Origin: JABSSA01 sp039975755
GTDB lineage: Bacteria > Pseudomonadota > Alphaproteobacteria > Rhodobacterales > Rhodobacteraceae
DNA: 22,889 nucleotides
Assembly: GCA_039975755.1 (NCBI GenBank)
Contig: JBDWGM010000037.1
Coordinates: 1-22,889 of the forward strand
Direction of reading: 5' to 3'
The translations under genes and the position numbers were made by a program. Under the pieces are notes generated by a model, which did not search any database, was not told the origin of the DNA, and worked only from the letters and a program-made list of their open reading frames with translations. Shown here piece after piece: positions 14,911-22,748 of the stretch (positions within the stretch are counted from its first letter, which is position 1; each line of letters opens with the position of its first letter).

Positions 14911-16341
14911 CTAGAGCCCTTTGGCGCGATAACTTGCTGCGACTTTTTCGATCGAAACCAGATAAGCTGCGGTCCGCAAATCATTCACGTCACCACGTCC
15001 GTGCCAGACGTTTGCCATAGATTGGTAGGCAATGCGCATCGTGTCATCTAGACCCGAACGCACAAGCTCCAGCTCACCTGCTCCGCGCAAGTACTTCTGC
15101 TTGAAGTCCGGGCTAAGCTCCCAACCTACACCAGCGTCGGAACTTAGACGTTCTAACTCGTCGATGATTAATTGGTGACGTGCTTCTTCTTGACGACGTT
15201 GCATTCGACCAAATCGAATATGGCTCAGGTTCTTGACCCATTCGAAATACGACACCGTCACACCGCCAGCATTTGCATACATATCCGGAATGATCACAGT
15301 TCCCTTTTCACGCAGAACGTCGTCCGCACCTGCAGTCACCGGGCCATTCGCCGCTTCGATGATCACCGGTGCTTTGATGCGTGCCGCGTTCCCAAGATTG
15401 ATGACCCCCTCTAGCGCTGCGGGAATGAGGATGTCACATTCTTCCTCAAGAACGTCCGCGCCTTCGGCTTTGTGTGCGGCATCAGGGAAACCTGTGACGC
15501 CGCCATGCTTGACGATCCAATTGCGCACAGCTTCAACGTCCAGACCATTTGCGTTATACAGCGCACCGTCTCGTTCGATAATGCCGACAACCGAGCATCC
15601 ATCTTCTTCGGACAGGAATTTGGCCGCGTGGTACCCCACATTACCCAACCCCTGCACAATGACGCGCTTGCCGTCCAACGAACCCGTCAGGCCAGATTTC
15701 TTCACACCGTCCTTGTCACGAAAGAACTCACGAAGCGCATATTGCACGCCTCTGCCCGTCGCTTCAACGCGGCCCGCGATACCTCCTGCGTTTAATGGTT
15801 TGCCCGTGACACACGCCCGACCATTGATGTCAGTTGTGTTCATCCGCATGTACTGATCGGCCATCCAGGCCATCTCGCGTTCGCCCGTTCCCATATCCGG
15901 CGCTGGAACGTTCTGCGCGGGATTGATCAGATCTCGTTTTATCAATTCATATGCGAAACGCCGTGTGATTGTTTCCAATTCGGCTTCGTCGTATTCGCGC
16001 GGATCAATACACAACCCGCCTTTTGACCCACCAAAGGGCGCTTCGACCAACGAACATTTGTAGGTCATCAAGGCGGCCAATGCTTCGACCTCGTCTTGAT
16101 TCACTGAAGGCGCATAGCGGATTCCCCCTTTCACAGGCTCCATATGTTCAGAATGTACCGAACGATATCCAGTGAAGGTCTGAATTTGACCCCGCAGTCG
16201 AACACCAAATCGCACCGTATAGGTTGCGTTGCATACTCTTATCTTTTCTTCGAGGCCTGGCGGTAAGTCCATTAAAGCCACAGCCCGGTTAAACATTAGA
16301 TCTACACTTTCACGGAAACTTGGCTCGTTGACTGCAGTCAT
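14911..16341 (-). CDS. gdhA: Glutamate dehydrogenase (Glu/Leu/Phe/Val dehydrogenase family)
   Basis: Oxidoreductase interconverting glutamate and 2-oxoglutarate plus ammonia. The catalytic domain shows MEPVKGGIRYAP, the lysine-containing LMTYKCSLVEAPFGGSKGG motif, and VPAPDMGTGEREMAWM with the conserved Asp. The Rossmann domain has GLGNVGYHAA in its nucleotide-binding loop and ends in a long helical tail. The length is 476 residues, as in the group of alphaproteobacterial GdhA-like enzymes. The ATG at 16341 (MTAVNEPSF) is preferred over the upstream TTG at 16380, because AGGAAGGA is well placed before it. Cofactor preference (NAD or NADP) cannot be decided by eye. It lies upstream of soxB in the same direction. 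It is divergent from the Tad genes. Confidence 0.93.
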   Translation of the reverse strand: MTAVNEPSFRESVDLMFNRAVALMDLPPGLEEKIRVCNATYTVRFGVRLRGQIQTFTGYRSVHSEHMEPVKGGIRYAPSVNQDEVEALAALMTYKCSLVEAPFGGSKGGLCIDPREYDEAELETITRRFAYELIKRDLINPAQNVPAPDMGTGEREMAWMADQYMRMNTTDINGRACVTGKPLNAGGIAGRVEATGRGVQYALREFFRDKDGVKKSGLTGSLDGKRVIVQGLGNVGYHAAKFLSEEDGCSVVGIIERDGALYNANGLDVEAVRNWIVKHGGVTGFPDAAHKAEGADVLEEECDILIPAALEGVINLGNAARIKAPVIIEAANGPVTAGADDVLREKGTVIIPDMYANAGGVTVSYFEWVKNLSHIRFGRMQRRQEEARHQLIIDELERLSSDAGVGWELSPDFKQKYLRGAGELELVRSGLDDTMRIAYQSMANVWHGRGDVNDLRTAAYLVSIEKVAASYRAKGL

Positions 16342-16739
16342 GGTCTTGTCCTTCCTCTGCACTAGCGAATCGTTCTGCAAACAATCGCTCTACCAAGAGT
16401 ATGACCAGGGGCTTAATATGTGCGAGCGAAATGATGAAACTTGGCTCCTTTCGGCTCGGATATGTCTTTCCAAACAAGTGTTAAGATGCATGCTATACTA
16501 GAAACAGTGAGTCTTTTTTGGACGAATTGACTGAGTCGCGGAATCCAAGCTTTTGAAAATGTGGCAACATTATAGATCTGGGCGAAAACAATAAAATTAC
16601 GGCTTTGGATACTGTTTCCGGGGAATAACCAAGAGCACGTAATTTTCGCCAACGCGCCCAATTCAGAACACAATCACATAGTTAAACAATTGTAAGTTAT
16701 TCGGCGTGTGGGGCGTCCGCTGGGAGTAAAAGGTACATT
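16342..16739. other. 398-bp AT-rich divergent intergenic region (gdhA / tadG)
   Basis: No convincing coding frame. The region is visibly richer in A+T than its neighbours and must carry the promoters for gdhA (leftward) and the Tad trio (rightward). An extended -10 for the + strand is listed separately. I found no clear -35/-10 pair for gdhA and no tRNA or known riboswitch. Confidence 0.6.
16491..16499 (+). promoter_or_regulatory. Candidate extended -10 element for the tad trio
   Basis: TGCTATACT on the + strand matches the extended -10 pattern TGnTATAAT with one mismatch. No good -35 lies upstream, which extended -10 promoters can tolerate. It would give a leader of about 235 bases before tadG, so a nearer promoter remains possible. 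Confidence 0.3.
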
Positions 16740-18170
16740 ATGCTCACCTATTTTGAGAAAAAAGGCGAAAGCTCAGCGCTTGCGCTCGCGTCCGGCCTAC
16801 AGCGCCGTCTCACGTTTGTTCGAAGCTTTGCGCGGGATGAAGAAGGTGTCATGACCTATTTCGCCTTGGTAATGTTGCTAATGATGCTTTTGGTTGGCGG
16901 CATGGGCGTCGACTTGATGCGAAATGAGCTGGAACGCTCAAAGCTTCAAGCAACACTTGATCGCGCCATTCTTGCGGCTGCAGATCTGGAACAAACCCTG
17001 ACACCTGATGGTGTGGTCAACGATTACTTCAACAAGTCCGGGCTGTCAGATCGCTTGCCGGCTGTGACTATCGACGAAGGCCTGAATTTTCGTAACGTTG
17101 AAGCAGCTGCAGCGGCGAATAGCCCGACGCGCTGGATGAAATTTGTCGGCGTAGATGAATTGCCAATGCGTGCCTTTGGCGCCGCGGAAGAGCGCGTAAA
17201 TTCTGTCGAAATCTCAGTTGTGGTCGATATCTCAGGTTCGATGCGCAACAACAACAAAATGGCCAACTTGCAAGACGCTGCCAAAATTTTCGTCGACACC
17301 GTCATTATTCCGGACAACGAAGATCTGATTTCTATGTCTTTGGTGCCTTATACCGCTCAAACGAACGCGGGTGAGGAAATCTTCAATGAGCTAAACATTG
17401 AAGAATTTCATCCTTACTCTCATTGCGTTGACTTTGACGAATCGGACTTCAGCTCGCCAGCCATCAGTCTGACGAAGACCTATGAGCATATGCAGCACTT
17501 TGAGACTAGCAGTAATTTTTCCCGCCCAATCGGCAATCCTGGGTGCCCGCAACAAGAATTTGAAGAAATTCAAGCATTCTCGCAAGATGCGACAGCTTTG
17601 AAAAACACGATCGACCAATATACGGCGCGTGCGAACACGGCGATCCATCTGGGTATGAAATGGGGTGTCGCAATGCTTGACCCAAGCTTCCGCCCTGTCA
17701 ATGCGGCGCTGGCGTTGTCAGGCAAATCAGACGCAACTTTTGCAAACCGTCCGGTATCCTATAATCATCCCGATACGTTGAAAACGGTGATCCTTATGAC
17801 AGATGGTCAAAACGTTAACACCGTGCGTATTCGAGATCAGTATTACGCCGAGAGACGACACGCGGATCACTGGCATCTCAACCCGTTGTATTGGTTCTTG
17901 GACAGGAACGGTATTCCTAGAAGCAGCTGGGCCTACACGAGATTTTCTGCGTCGCAAGCCGATACAATGCTGACCAACATCTGCACCGCAGCGAAAGGCG
18001 AAGGCATTCTGATCTGGTCTATTGGTTTTGAAGTTACTGATGCGTCTGCTGCTCTCATGCGCGGTTGTGCATCGTCGCCCAGCCACTTCTTCCGCGTGGA
18101 AGGTGTCGAAATCAGTGAAGCGTTCGAAGCCATTGCAAAACAAATTAACCAGTTGAGACTAACACAATGA
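16740..18170 (+). CDS. TadG-like pilus-associated protein with von Willebrand factor A domain
   Basis: 476-residue membrane-anchored protein of the TadG type, linked to Flp/Tad pilus assembly. One N-terminal transmembrane segment follows a short cytoplasmic part (DEEGVMTYFALVMLLMMLLVGGMGVDLMRNE, about residues 33-63), as in TadE/TadG pseudopilin-like proteins. A von Willebrand A domain begins near residue 156 with the MIDAS motif D163-x-S165-x-S167 (DISGS). A threonine (ARANTAIHLGMKWG) and the MTDGQN loop complete the metal site. An insertion between the first strand and the Thr loop carries two cysteines (SHCVDF, GCPQQ). The ATG at 16740 has AAAAGG about nine bases upstream. The stop overlaps the next gene by four bases (ATGA). 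None of the core tad genes (rcpA, tadA, tadB, tadC) is present. Confidence 0.88.
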   Translation: MLTYFEKKGESSALALASGLQRRLTFVRSFARDEEGVMTYFALVMLLMMLLVGGMGVDLMRNELERSKLQATLDRAILAAADLEQTLTPDGVVNDYFNKSGLSDRLPAVTIDEGLNFRNVEAAAAANSPTRWMKFVGVDELPMRAFGAAEERVNSVEISVVVDISGSMRNNNKMANLQDAAKIFVDTVIIPDNEDLISMSLVPYTAQTNAGEEIFNELNIEEFHPYSHCVDFDESDFSSPAISLTKTYEHMQHFETSSNFSRPIGNPGCPQQEFEEIQAFSQDATALKNTIDQYTARANTAIHLGMKWGVAMLDPSFRPVNAALALSGKSDATFANRPVSYNHPDTLKTVILMTDGQNVNTVRIRDQYYAERRHADHWHLNPLYWFLDRNGIPRSSWAYTRFSASQADTMLTNICTAAKGEGILIWSIGFEVTDASAALMRGCASSPSHFFRVEGVEISEAFEAIAKQINQLRLTQ

Positions 18171-18709
18171 TTGAGCGTATGAGTAAGTTTCTTCGCCAGT
18201 TTGGGCGAAAAGAAGACGGGCAGATCGCTATCGAGTTTGTTTTGGCTGTCCCTCTCGTTTTCACTCTGTTTATGACTTCGGTCGAAATGGGTATTTATGC
18301 TGTTCGTCAGATGTTTTTGGAACGCGGAATGGACATCGCCGTCCGCGAAATCAGATTGGCCACCGGCGAACCCACGGATCATGACGATATCAAAGACAAT
18401 ATTTGCGGTTTTGCAGGGTTTCTGCCTGACTGTGACACAACATTGCGCCTTGAAATGATACCACTGGATCCACGCGCATTTGATCAGTCATTATACGGCC
18501 AAGCCGATTGTGTAGACGTTTCGGAGCCTGTCGCTAGTGATATTCGCAACTTTGTCCCCGGCAACAGCCACCAGTTGATGATTCTGCGCGCATGTTATGC
18601 GTTTGAACCTGTCTTCCCGACTTCTGGGTTGGGCTTTGCATACGCCAAAGACGGATCAGGCCGTTCGCATATGTTTGCTTCGTCGGCCTTTGTTCAGGAG
18701 CCACAGTAA
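18167..18709 (+). CDS. TadE-like pseudopilin
   Basis: 180-residue TadE-family protein. After a short basic start (MSKFLRQFGRKEDG) comes the characteristic segment GQIAIEFVLAVPLVFTLFMTSVEMG. This contains the glutamate expected of a TadE/prepilin-like motif and forms the only transmembrane helix. The remainder is predicted extracytoplasmic and contains four cysteines (in NICGF, PDCDT, ADCVD and RACYA). It is translationally coupled to tadG (ATGA overlap) and to the following gene (TAATG). In the Tad system TadE and TadF are minor pseudopilins processed by TadV. Whether this protein is processed that way is inferred. Confidence 0.88.
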   Translation: MIERMSKFLRQFGRKEDGQIAIEFVLAVPLVFTLFMTSVEMGIYAVRQMFLERGMDIAVREIRLATGEPTDHDDIKDNICGFAGFLPDCDTTLRLEMIPLDPRAFDQSLYGQADCVDVSEPVASDIRNFVPGNSHQLMILRACYAFEPVFPTSGLGFAYAKDGSGRSHMFASSAFVQEPQ

Positions 18710-19284
18710 TGATCAAGCATATTAAACGCGCAGTCCTTGCGTTTCGCAAAGACGAATCCGGCTCGATTGCCGTCGAAACTGTGTTGATTATCCCTGCACT
18801 GTTTTGGGCATACTTGGCCATGTTCGCGATATTCGATTCGTATCGTCATCACGCTCTCAACCAAAAAGCAGCGTTCACAATTGGTGATTTGATTTCTCGC
18901 GAAACGACACCAATTGACGTCGACTATTTGGCCGGGATGCAAGATCTTCTAAAGTTTCTCTCGCGAACAGCTGACATTGGAGACGTCTCCATTCGAGTTT
19001 CATCGCTGAAATACGATGAAGCGCGGGATATCTACGAACGCGAGTGGTCAGAAAGTCAAGGCACACTCACTCAACCCTTGATAAGCGGTGCTACTGATGA
19101 TTGGCACGACCGTCTGCCTGTGATGCCAGACAACGATTACGTCACGGTCGTCGAAACATTCGTAAAATACGATGCTCCATTCAACACAGGCCTACGTGAA
19201 CGCACAATCCAGAACTTTGTGTTTACGCGTCCTCGGTATGCACCCTGTGTCTTATTTGACGACGGCTCAATCAACGGCTGTTAA
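18709..19284 (+). CDS. Second TadE/TadF-like pseudopilin
   Basis: 191-residue protein with the same layout as its neighbour. It has a basic leader (MIKHIKRAVLAFRKDESG), then the hydrophobic helix SIAVETVLIIPALFWAYLAMF with the conserved glutamate, then an extracytoplasmic domain ending with two cysteines (APCVLF, NGC). The position and form suggest a TadF-like role beside the TadE-like protein. The ATG at 18709 overlaps the previous TAA by one base and has AGGAG upstream, so it is the third gene of the same operon. Its TAA overlaps the stop of the convergent gene on the - strand by three or four bases. Confidence 0.86.
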   Translation: MIKHIKRAVLAFRKDESGSIAVETVLIIPALFWAYLAMFAIFDSYRHHALNQKAAFTIGDLISRETTPIDVDYLAGMQDLLKFLSRTADIGDVSIRVSSLKYDEARDIYEREWSESQGTLTQPLISGATDDWHDRLPVMPDNDYVTVVETFVKYDAPFNTGLRERTIQNFVFTRPRYAPCVLFDDGSINGC

Positions 19285-19769
19285 ACTTGACCGTCACGCT
19301 CTGCGATCATGGCCGAAAGCACTTCGGCCATGAATTTCGTTTGAGGCGCGGCAGTTATCCCACCTATCCCAATGCGGCGACCATTTCGCCACCAAAGCCC
19401 CGGCGCCCAAACGCGCGGGGCTTTCGTTTTACACGTAATCAAAAATCCATTTGACGGTTTAAAGGCGAACGTGCCCCTGTCGACAGATTGAACATTGCTG
19501 ACTTCCGCCAGAATTCGTCCTGAACTGTCTCTAACTTCTGTCGCCGTCAGTTCGATCCGTAACCCCGTCGCACGCCGCATGAGTTCAGCCATATAAAGTG
19601 TACCGCCACCAATCGCCAAAAGCAGTACTTGCCATCCGAAAGCATGCGATTCCGACAATGACAGATAGAACACAAGCAGACCTAACCCCCAAAGCGATGC
19701 CAAACCAAGGACTCGCCGCCCCCAAGACGGGCTTACCTCTGCTATGATTTTTTCGCTGTCTTCTGACAT
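19281..19769 (-). CDS. Two-TM membrane protein of unknown function
   Basis: 162-residue hypothetical protein. Two hydrophobic segments (about residues 20-38, LGLASLWGLGLLVFYLSL, and 46-61, WQVLLLAIGGGTLYMA) make a hairpin in the inner membrane. A cytoplasmic beta-rich domain follows, whose pattern (LTATEVRDSSGRILAEV, GTFAFKPSNGFLI, RVWAPGLWWRNGRRIGIGG) resembles a bacterial pleckstrin-like or DUF-type membrane domain. That resemblance is by eye only. The ATG at 19769 has GGGGTGAG upstream. It follows the dehydrogenase gene in the same direction by 57 bases and may share its transcript. It ends tail to tail with the second TadE-like gene. Confidence 0.78.
   Translation of the reverse strand: MSEDSEKIIAEVSPSWGRRVLGLASLWGLGLLVFYLSLSESHAFGWQVLLLAIGGGTLYMAELMRRATGLRIELTATEVRDSSGRILAEVSNVQSVDRGTFAFKPSNGFLITCKTKAPRVWAPGLWWRNGRRIGIGGITAAPQTKFMAEVLSAMIAERDGQV
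19308..19332. terminator. Perfect 10-bp hairpin downstream of the tad trio, inside the convergent gene
   Basis: CATGGCCGAA (19308-19317) and TTCGGCCATG (19323-19332) pair perfectly around a five-base loop, 23 bases after the tad operon stop. On the + strand it is followed by AATTTCGTTT, a weak T-rich tail. It lies within the coding end of the convergent membrane protein gene. A terminator role for the tad operon is plausible but not certain. Confidence 0.45.
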
Positions 19770-19826
19770 GTCTCACCCCATCGTTGGAAAAAGCACCTAA
19801 GCCAGCCAGCCCCAATCGGCAAGGTA

Positions 19827-20771
19827 TCAACGCTTAACAATCACCTCATAGCCAGGTTCTTCGAGCTCATCGTCAGTCATTTCGGATGGAAAACCGGCGG
19901 TGGTTACGTCCAGTCCTGTCGCATCCTCGAGCCTTTTGATGATGTTGGGGGAAAATTCGCGAGGGCCGTATCGATCAATCCCATCTTGAAAGATCTTGAT
20001 CAAAAGCGGGCTTAAATCCAATTCTACGCCGGCGCGATCTGCAACCTCTTGAAACAAGAGGATATCCTTGGCGACAAGGTCCATCGTAAAGTTGATATCC
20101 CGACTGCCGTTCAAAATGACCTGACTTTCGGTTTCGTGAACGAATGAGGTTCCGGAACTGATTGCCATCGCCTCATACGCGACCCCTAAATCCATCCCCG
20201 CCCCTTTTGCCACAGTCAACGCCTCGGCACAGCTGACCAAATTGGCTGTCGCAAGAAAGTTCGTCAGGACTTTCAACACAGATGCCGACCCCAACGGGCC
20301 CGTATGCAACACCCGTCGCCCCATGGTCACCAGCAACGGAAGGACACGTTCGAAAGTATCGCGATCACATCCAGCAAATATACTGATATTCCCAGTATCC
20401 GCGCGATGGCACCCACCTGAAACCGGGCAATCGACAGCTGCACCGCCCTTTGCTTCGACAAGCGCGCTGATCCGTTTGACTTCGGCTTCGTCCGTCGTGG
20501 ACATTTCCATCCAAATCTTGCCGGGACCCATTTCGGGCAACATCTGATCCATGACCGCAGCAGAAGCCGCAGGACTGGGCAGGCAAGTGATCACGGCATC
20601 ACAATTTCGCATCATCGCGGCCGGTGAATGACCATCACGGGCGCCATCCGAAACCTTGGCGGCAACAAAATCAGCGTTCAGGTCATGAACCTCAACTTCA
20701 ATCCCGTTTCTAATCAAACTGCCGGACAGCTTGCCCCCGACATTACCCAGCCCAATAAATCCAACCCGCAT
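19827..20771 (-). CDS. NAD(P)-dependent beta-hydroxyacid dehydrogenase (3-hydroxyisobutyrate dehydrogenase family)
   Basis: 314-residue enzyme of the family that includes 3-hydroxyisobutyrate dehydrogenase and tartronate semialdehyde reductase. The N-terminal Rossmann motif is GFIGLGNVGG (residues 4-13). The substrate-binding block is DCPVSGG (114-120). The catalytic lysine is K167, with N171 in GPLGSASVLKVLTNFL, a pattern close to the family GxxGxGxxxKxxxN. The C-terminal all-helical domain is complete. The exact substrate cannot be told from sequence. The ATG at 20771 has GGGAGGA six bases upstream. It sits 79 bases downstream of the oxygenase gene and, with that gene and iclR, probably forms one unit acting on a hydroxy- or keto-acid. 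Confidence 0.92.
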   Translation of the reverse strand: MRVGFIGLGNVGGKLSGSLIRNGIEVEVHDLNADFVAAKVSDGARDGHSPAAMMRNCDAVITCLPSPAASAAVMDQMLPEMGPGKIWMEMSTTDEAEVKRISALVEAKGGAAVDCPVSGGCHRADTGNISIFAGCDRDTFERVLPLLVTMGRRVLHTGPLGSASVLKVLTNFLATANLVSCAEALTVAKGAGMDLGVAYEAMAISSGTSFVHETESQVILNGSRDINFTMDLVAKDILLFQEVADRAGVELDLSPLLIKIFQDGIDRYGPREFSPNIIKRLEDATGLDVTTAGFPSEMTDDELEEPGYEVIVKR

Positions 20772-20850
20772 GACGATCCTCCCGACGTTTCGGTCACGCT
20801 GCCGCGCGGGTCGTAGGCTGTCCAGTCAGAATCCGACACAAACGTCGCAA

Positions 20851-21771
20851 TCAAGCGGACCCTTTTGGCGCGTATGTCGCATCCAATCTGGACATCAAAT
20901 AATCTGCTGCTCGAATGGGCGGATACTTGGGCGCGCCAGTGCCTGGCAGCGCCTCGATTACCGTATCAGGATTTGCTTCGATGAACATCGCAACGGACCG
21001 TCGGCGCCGTTTCGGAGGCAATACGCGATGAGGCGTGGACACATATATATCGTTCGTCCATCGCATAAGGCAGTCACCAATGTTGACGATATACGCCCCT
21101 TTGACAAACGGCACATCCATCCAGCTTCCGTCTCTTGGGCGTACCTGCAACCCCGGTTCGCCATCCGTCATCAACAAGGCAATCGCGCCATAATCCGTGT
21201 GCGCCCCCGCCCCTATTTCATTTTTTGCACCCGTTGCAGGTGGATAATTCAAAAGGCGCAATGCTGCCAAAGGGTCTTTGAATGCAGAAACCAACTGCTG
21301 TTCCGGCACTTGGAGATCTCTTGCAAACGCACGATGAAGTGCGATGCCCAGTTCAAGTGCCGCATCATAATAGGCAAGCATCACGTCCCTAAATTCAGGG
21401 ATATCTGGCCACTGATTTACACCCCGAAATGGTTCGTCTGCGCGAACGCGTGGATCATCTGGCGGCAGATCAAGTCCGATATTGAACGTTTCTTTGGTAT
21501 CGATCTGCGGACTTGTTTCGTCCAAGCTTTCGTCGCCCTGCTTGGCCCACCCCCGAAAATGAGGGGTATTCAGAATAGAGACCGACGCCTTGTCCACGTC
21601 CGGCAAAGCAAAAAACTGATCACCTTTTTCAAACACTTGCGCCAATAATGTTTCTGGAACTGTATGATTTTTCAATAGAAAAAACCCGGTATCGCGACAT
21701 GCCTTCCCAAGTGCCGCGACAAAACTGTCTTGATCACTTTCGAATTCGTTCCAGTCCAAAACAGGTATCAT
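20851..21771 (-). CDS. Non-haem Fe(II)/2-oxoglutarate-type oxygenase (isopenicillin-N-synthase family)
   Basis: 306-residue soluble oxygenase of the IPNS/DIOX family. The N-terminal DIOX_N part shows ACRDTGFFLLKNHTVP and the HFRGW turn. The C-terminal double-stranded beta-helix has the iron triad H191, D193 (GAHTDYGAI) and H248 (STPHRV). The RxS motif that usually grips 2-oxoglutarate is at R257/S259 (RRRRSVAMF). All key residues are present, so it should be active. The substrate is unknown. The start at 21771 (MIPVLDWNEF) is preferred over 21795 because the family begins with this strand and AAAGG lies upstream. It is flanked by an IclR regulator and a hydroxyacid dehydrogenase, pointing to a small catabolic pathway. 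Confidence 0.92.
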   Translation of the reverse strand: MIPVLDWNEFESDQDSFVAALGKACRDTGFFLLKNHTVPETLLAQVFEKGDQFFALPDVDKASVSILNTPHFRGWAKQGDESLDETSPQIDTKETFNIGLDLPPDDPRVRADEPFRGVNQWPDIPEFRDVMLAYYDAALELGIALHRAFARDLQVPEQQLVSAFKDPLAALRLLNYPPATGAKNEIGAGAHTDYGAIALLMTDGEPGLQVRPRDGSWMDVPFVKGAYIVNIGDCLMRWTNDIYVSTPHRVLPPKRRRRSVAMFIEANPDTVIEALPGTGAPKYPPIRAADYLMSRLDATYAPKGSA

Positions 21772-21853
21772 GAGCAACGCCTTTGTCGTTAACACTGCGT
21801 AGACCGCTGCAGCCAGATCAGGCGTACAGCAGCCGTGTTATCACCGCACGAAA

Positions 21854-22657
21854 TTATTCCAAGCTTGGTCCATCTAGTACAAGTTCTTCAAGCTGGGCCG
21901 CTGCACTTTCCAGTCGTGGCAAATGAACCCGTAAACTTTCGATCCCGCTGCGCTGCAAAGGCGCGTGGATCGATAGCGTCGTCAACAATCTGCTTTGGTC
22001 ATCACGAACTGGAACTGCAATTGCTGCCATTCCTTCCATGAATTCCTGATTGTCCGTCGAATATCCACGTTCTTTGGTCAATGCCAATTCCGCGCGCAAT
22101 GCTACGGGGTCAGTTTCAGTCTTTTCGGTCCGTTTTTCCAGATCGAGTGCTTCCAACAATCTTTCCAATTTGTCACTACGCAGCGATGACAAATACATCT
22201 TACCGCTTGCGGTACAATGAAAAGGAACTTGTGTGCCGATCGGCAGTTGGATGCGCAGCGGCCAATGCGTTTCGACACGGTCCAAATATATCATCCCATA
22301 ACGCCCCGGGGCGGCTAGATTGCAGGTTTCCCCGACATCTTCGGCCAACGTTTTCATGATCATCAAGCGTTCCGTACGGATGCGTTGGGATGACAGCGTA
22401 TTTGCCGACAAGCTACGTAATCTTTCCCCCGGCCCAAAAGACCGCCCATCTACGTCCCGTTGCAAAAATCCTTCGGCTTCAGCTGTTATAAGCAGCCTGT
22501 GCATGGTCGGCTTTGGCAAATCCAGCGCAGCACTTAAGGCCGCAGGTGAAACCGGAATGCCTTGTCGCGCCACCTCTTCGATCAAAAGAAGCAGCCTCAA
22601 GTTCGTGGGAATTTGTTCTTTAGGGTCGCTCATTTGGTCATCAGATGTTTTCAGCAT
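21854..22657 (-). CDS. IclR-family transcriptional regulator
   Basis: 267-residue regulator. The N-terminal winged helix-turn-helix spans about residues 17-80 (LLLLIEEVARQGIPVSPAALSAALDLPKPTMHRLLITAEAEGFL). The effector-binding IclR domain follows, with GMIYLDRVETHWPLRIQLPIGTQVPFHCTASGKMYLS and RGYSTDNQEFMEGMAAIAVPV. It most likely controls the oxygenase and dehydrogenase genes directly downstream (82 bases). The ATG at 22657 overlaps the TAA of a broken upstream gene (TAATG), suggesting former translational coupling. A second possible start is the ATG at 22633 (MSDPKEQ). Neither has a clear Shine-Dalgarno sequence. Its original promoter was probably upstream of the insertion sequence, so present expression may depend on the IS. 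Confidence 0.93.
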   Translation of the reverse strand: MLKTSDDQMSDPKEQIPTNLRLLLLIEEVARQGIPVSPAALSAALDLPKPTMHRLLITAEAEGFLQRDVDGRSFGPGERLRSLSANTLSSQRIRTERLMIMKTLAEDVGETCNLAAPGRYGMIYLDRVETHWPLRIQLPIGTQVPFHCTASGKMYLSSLRSDKLERLLEALDLEKRTEKTETDPVALRAELALTKERGYSTDNQEFMEGMAAIAVPVRDDQSRLLTTLSIHAPLQRSGIESLRVHLPRLESAAAQLEELVLDGPSLE

Positions 22658-22748
22658 TATCTATCAGGCAGCAGGTACAGTGCCAGTTCCAGCGTCAGTG
22701 CATTGAGTATCCATATCGTCAGCAAGGATGCCAGGTACATTGTCGAAT
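22657..22748 (-). pseudogene. 3' remnant of a membrane-protein gene cut by the insertion sequence
   Basis: Immediately inside the IS end, a frame runs for about 29 codons and stops at a TAA overlapping the iclR ATG. It encodes a strongly hydrophobic segment (MYLASLLTIWILNALTLEL, then ALYLLPDR), with many CTG leucine codons, as expected for the last transmembrane helix of a permease-like protein. The 5' part is missing: the sequence switches to IS DNA at 22749. The fragment is too short to name the family. A chance hydrophobic frame is possible, but the TAATG junction with iclR argues for a real former gene. Confidence 0.5.

Noticed and set aside
20731..21648. Long open frame (305 codons) on the + strand over the oxygenase gene.
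   Set aside because: The opposite strand has the intact IPNS-family motifs and a good start. The + frame encodes an Arg/Cys/His-rich sequence with no recognisable domain.
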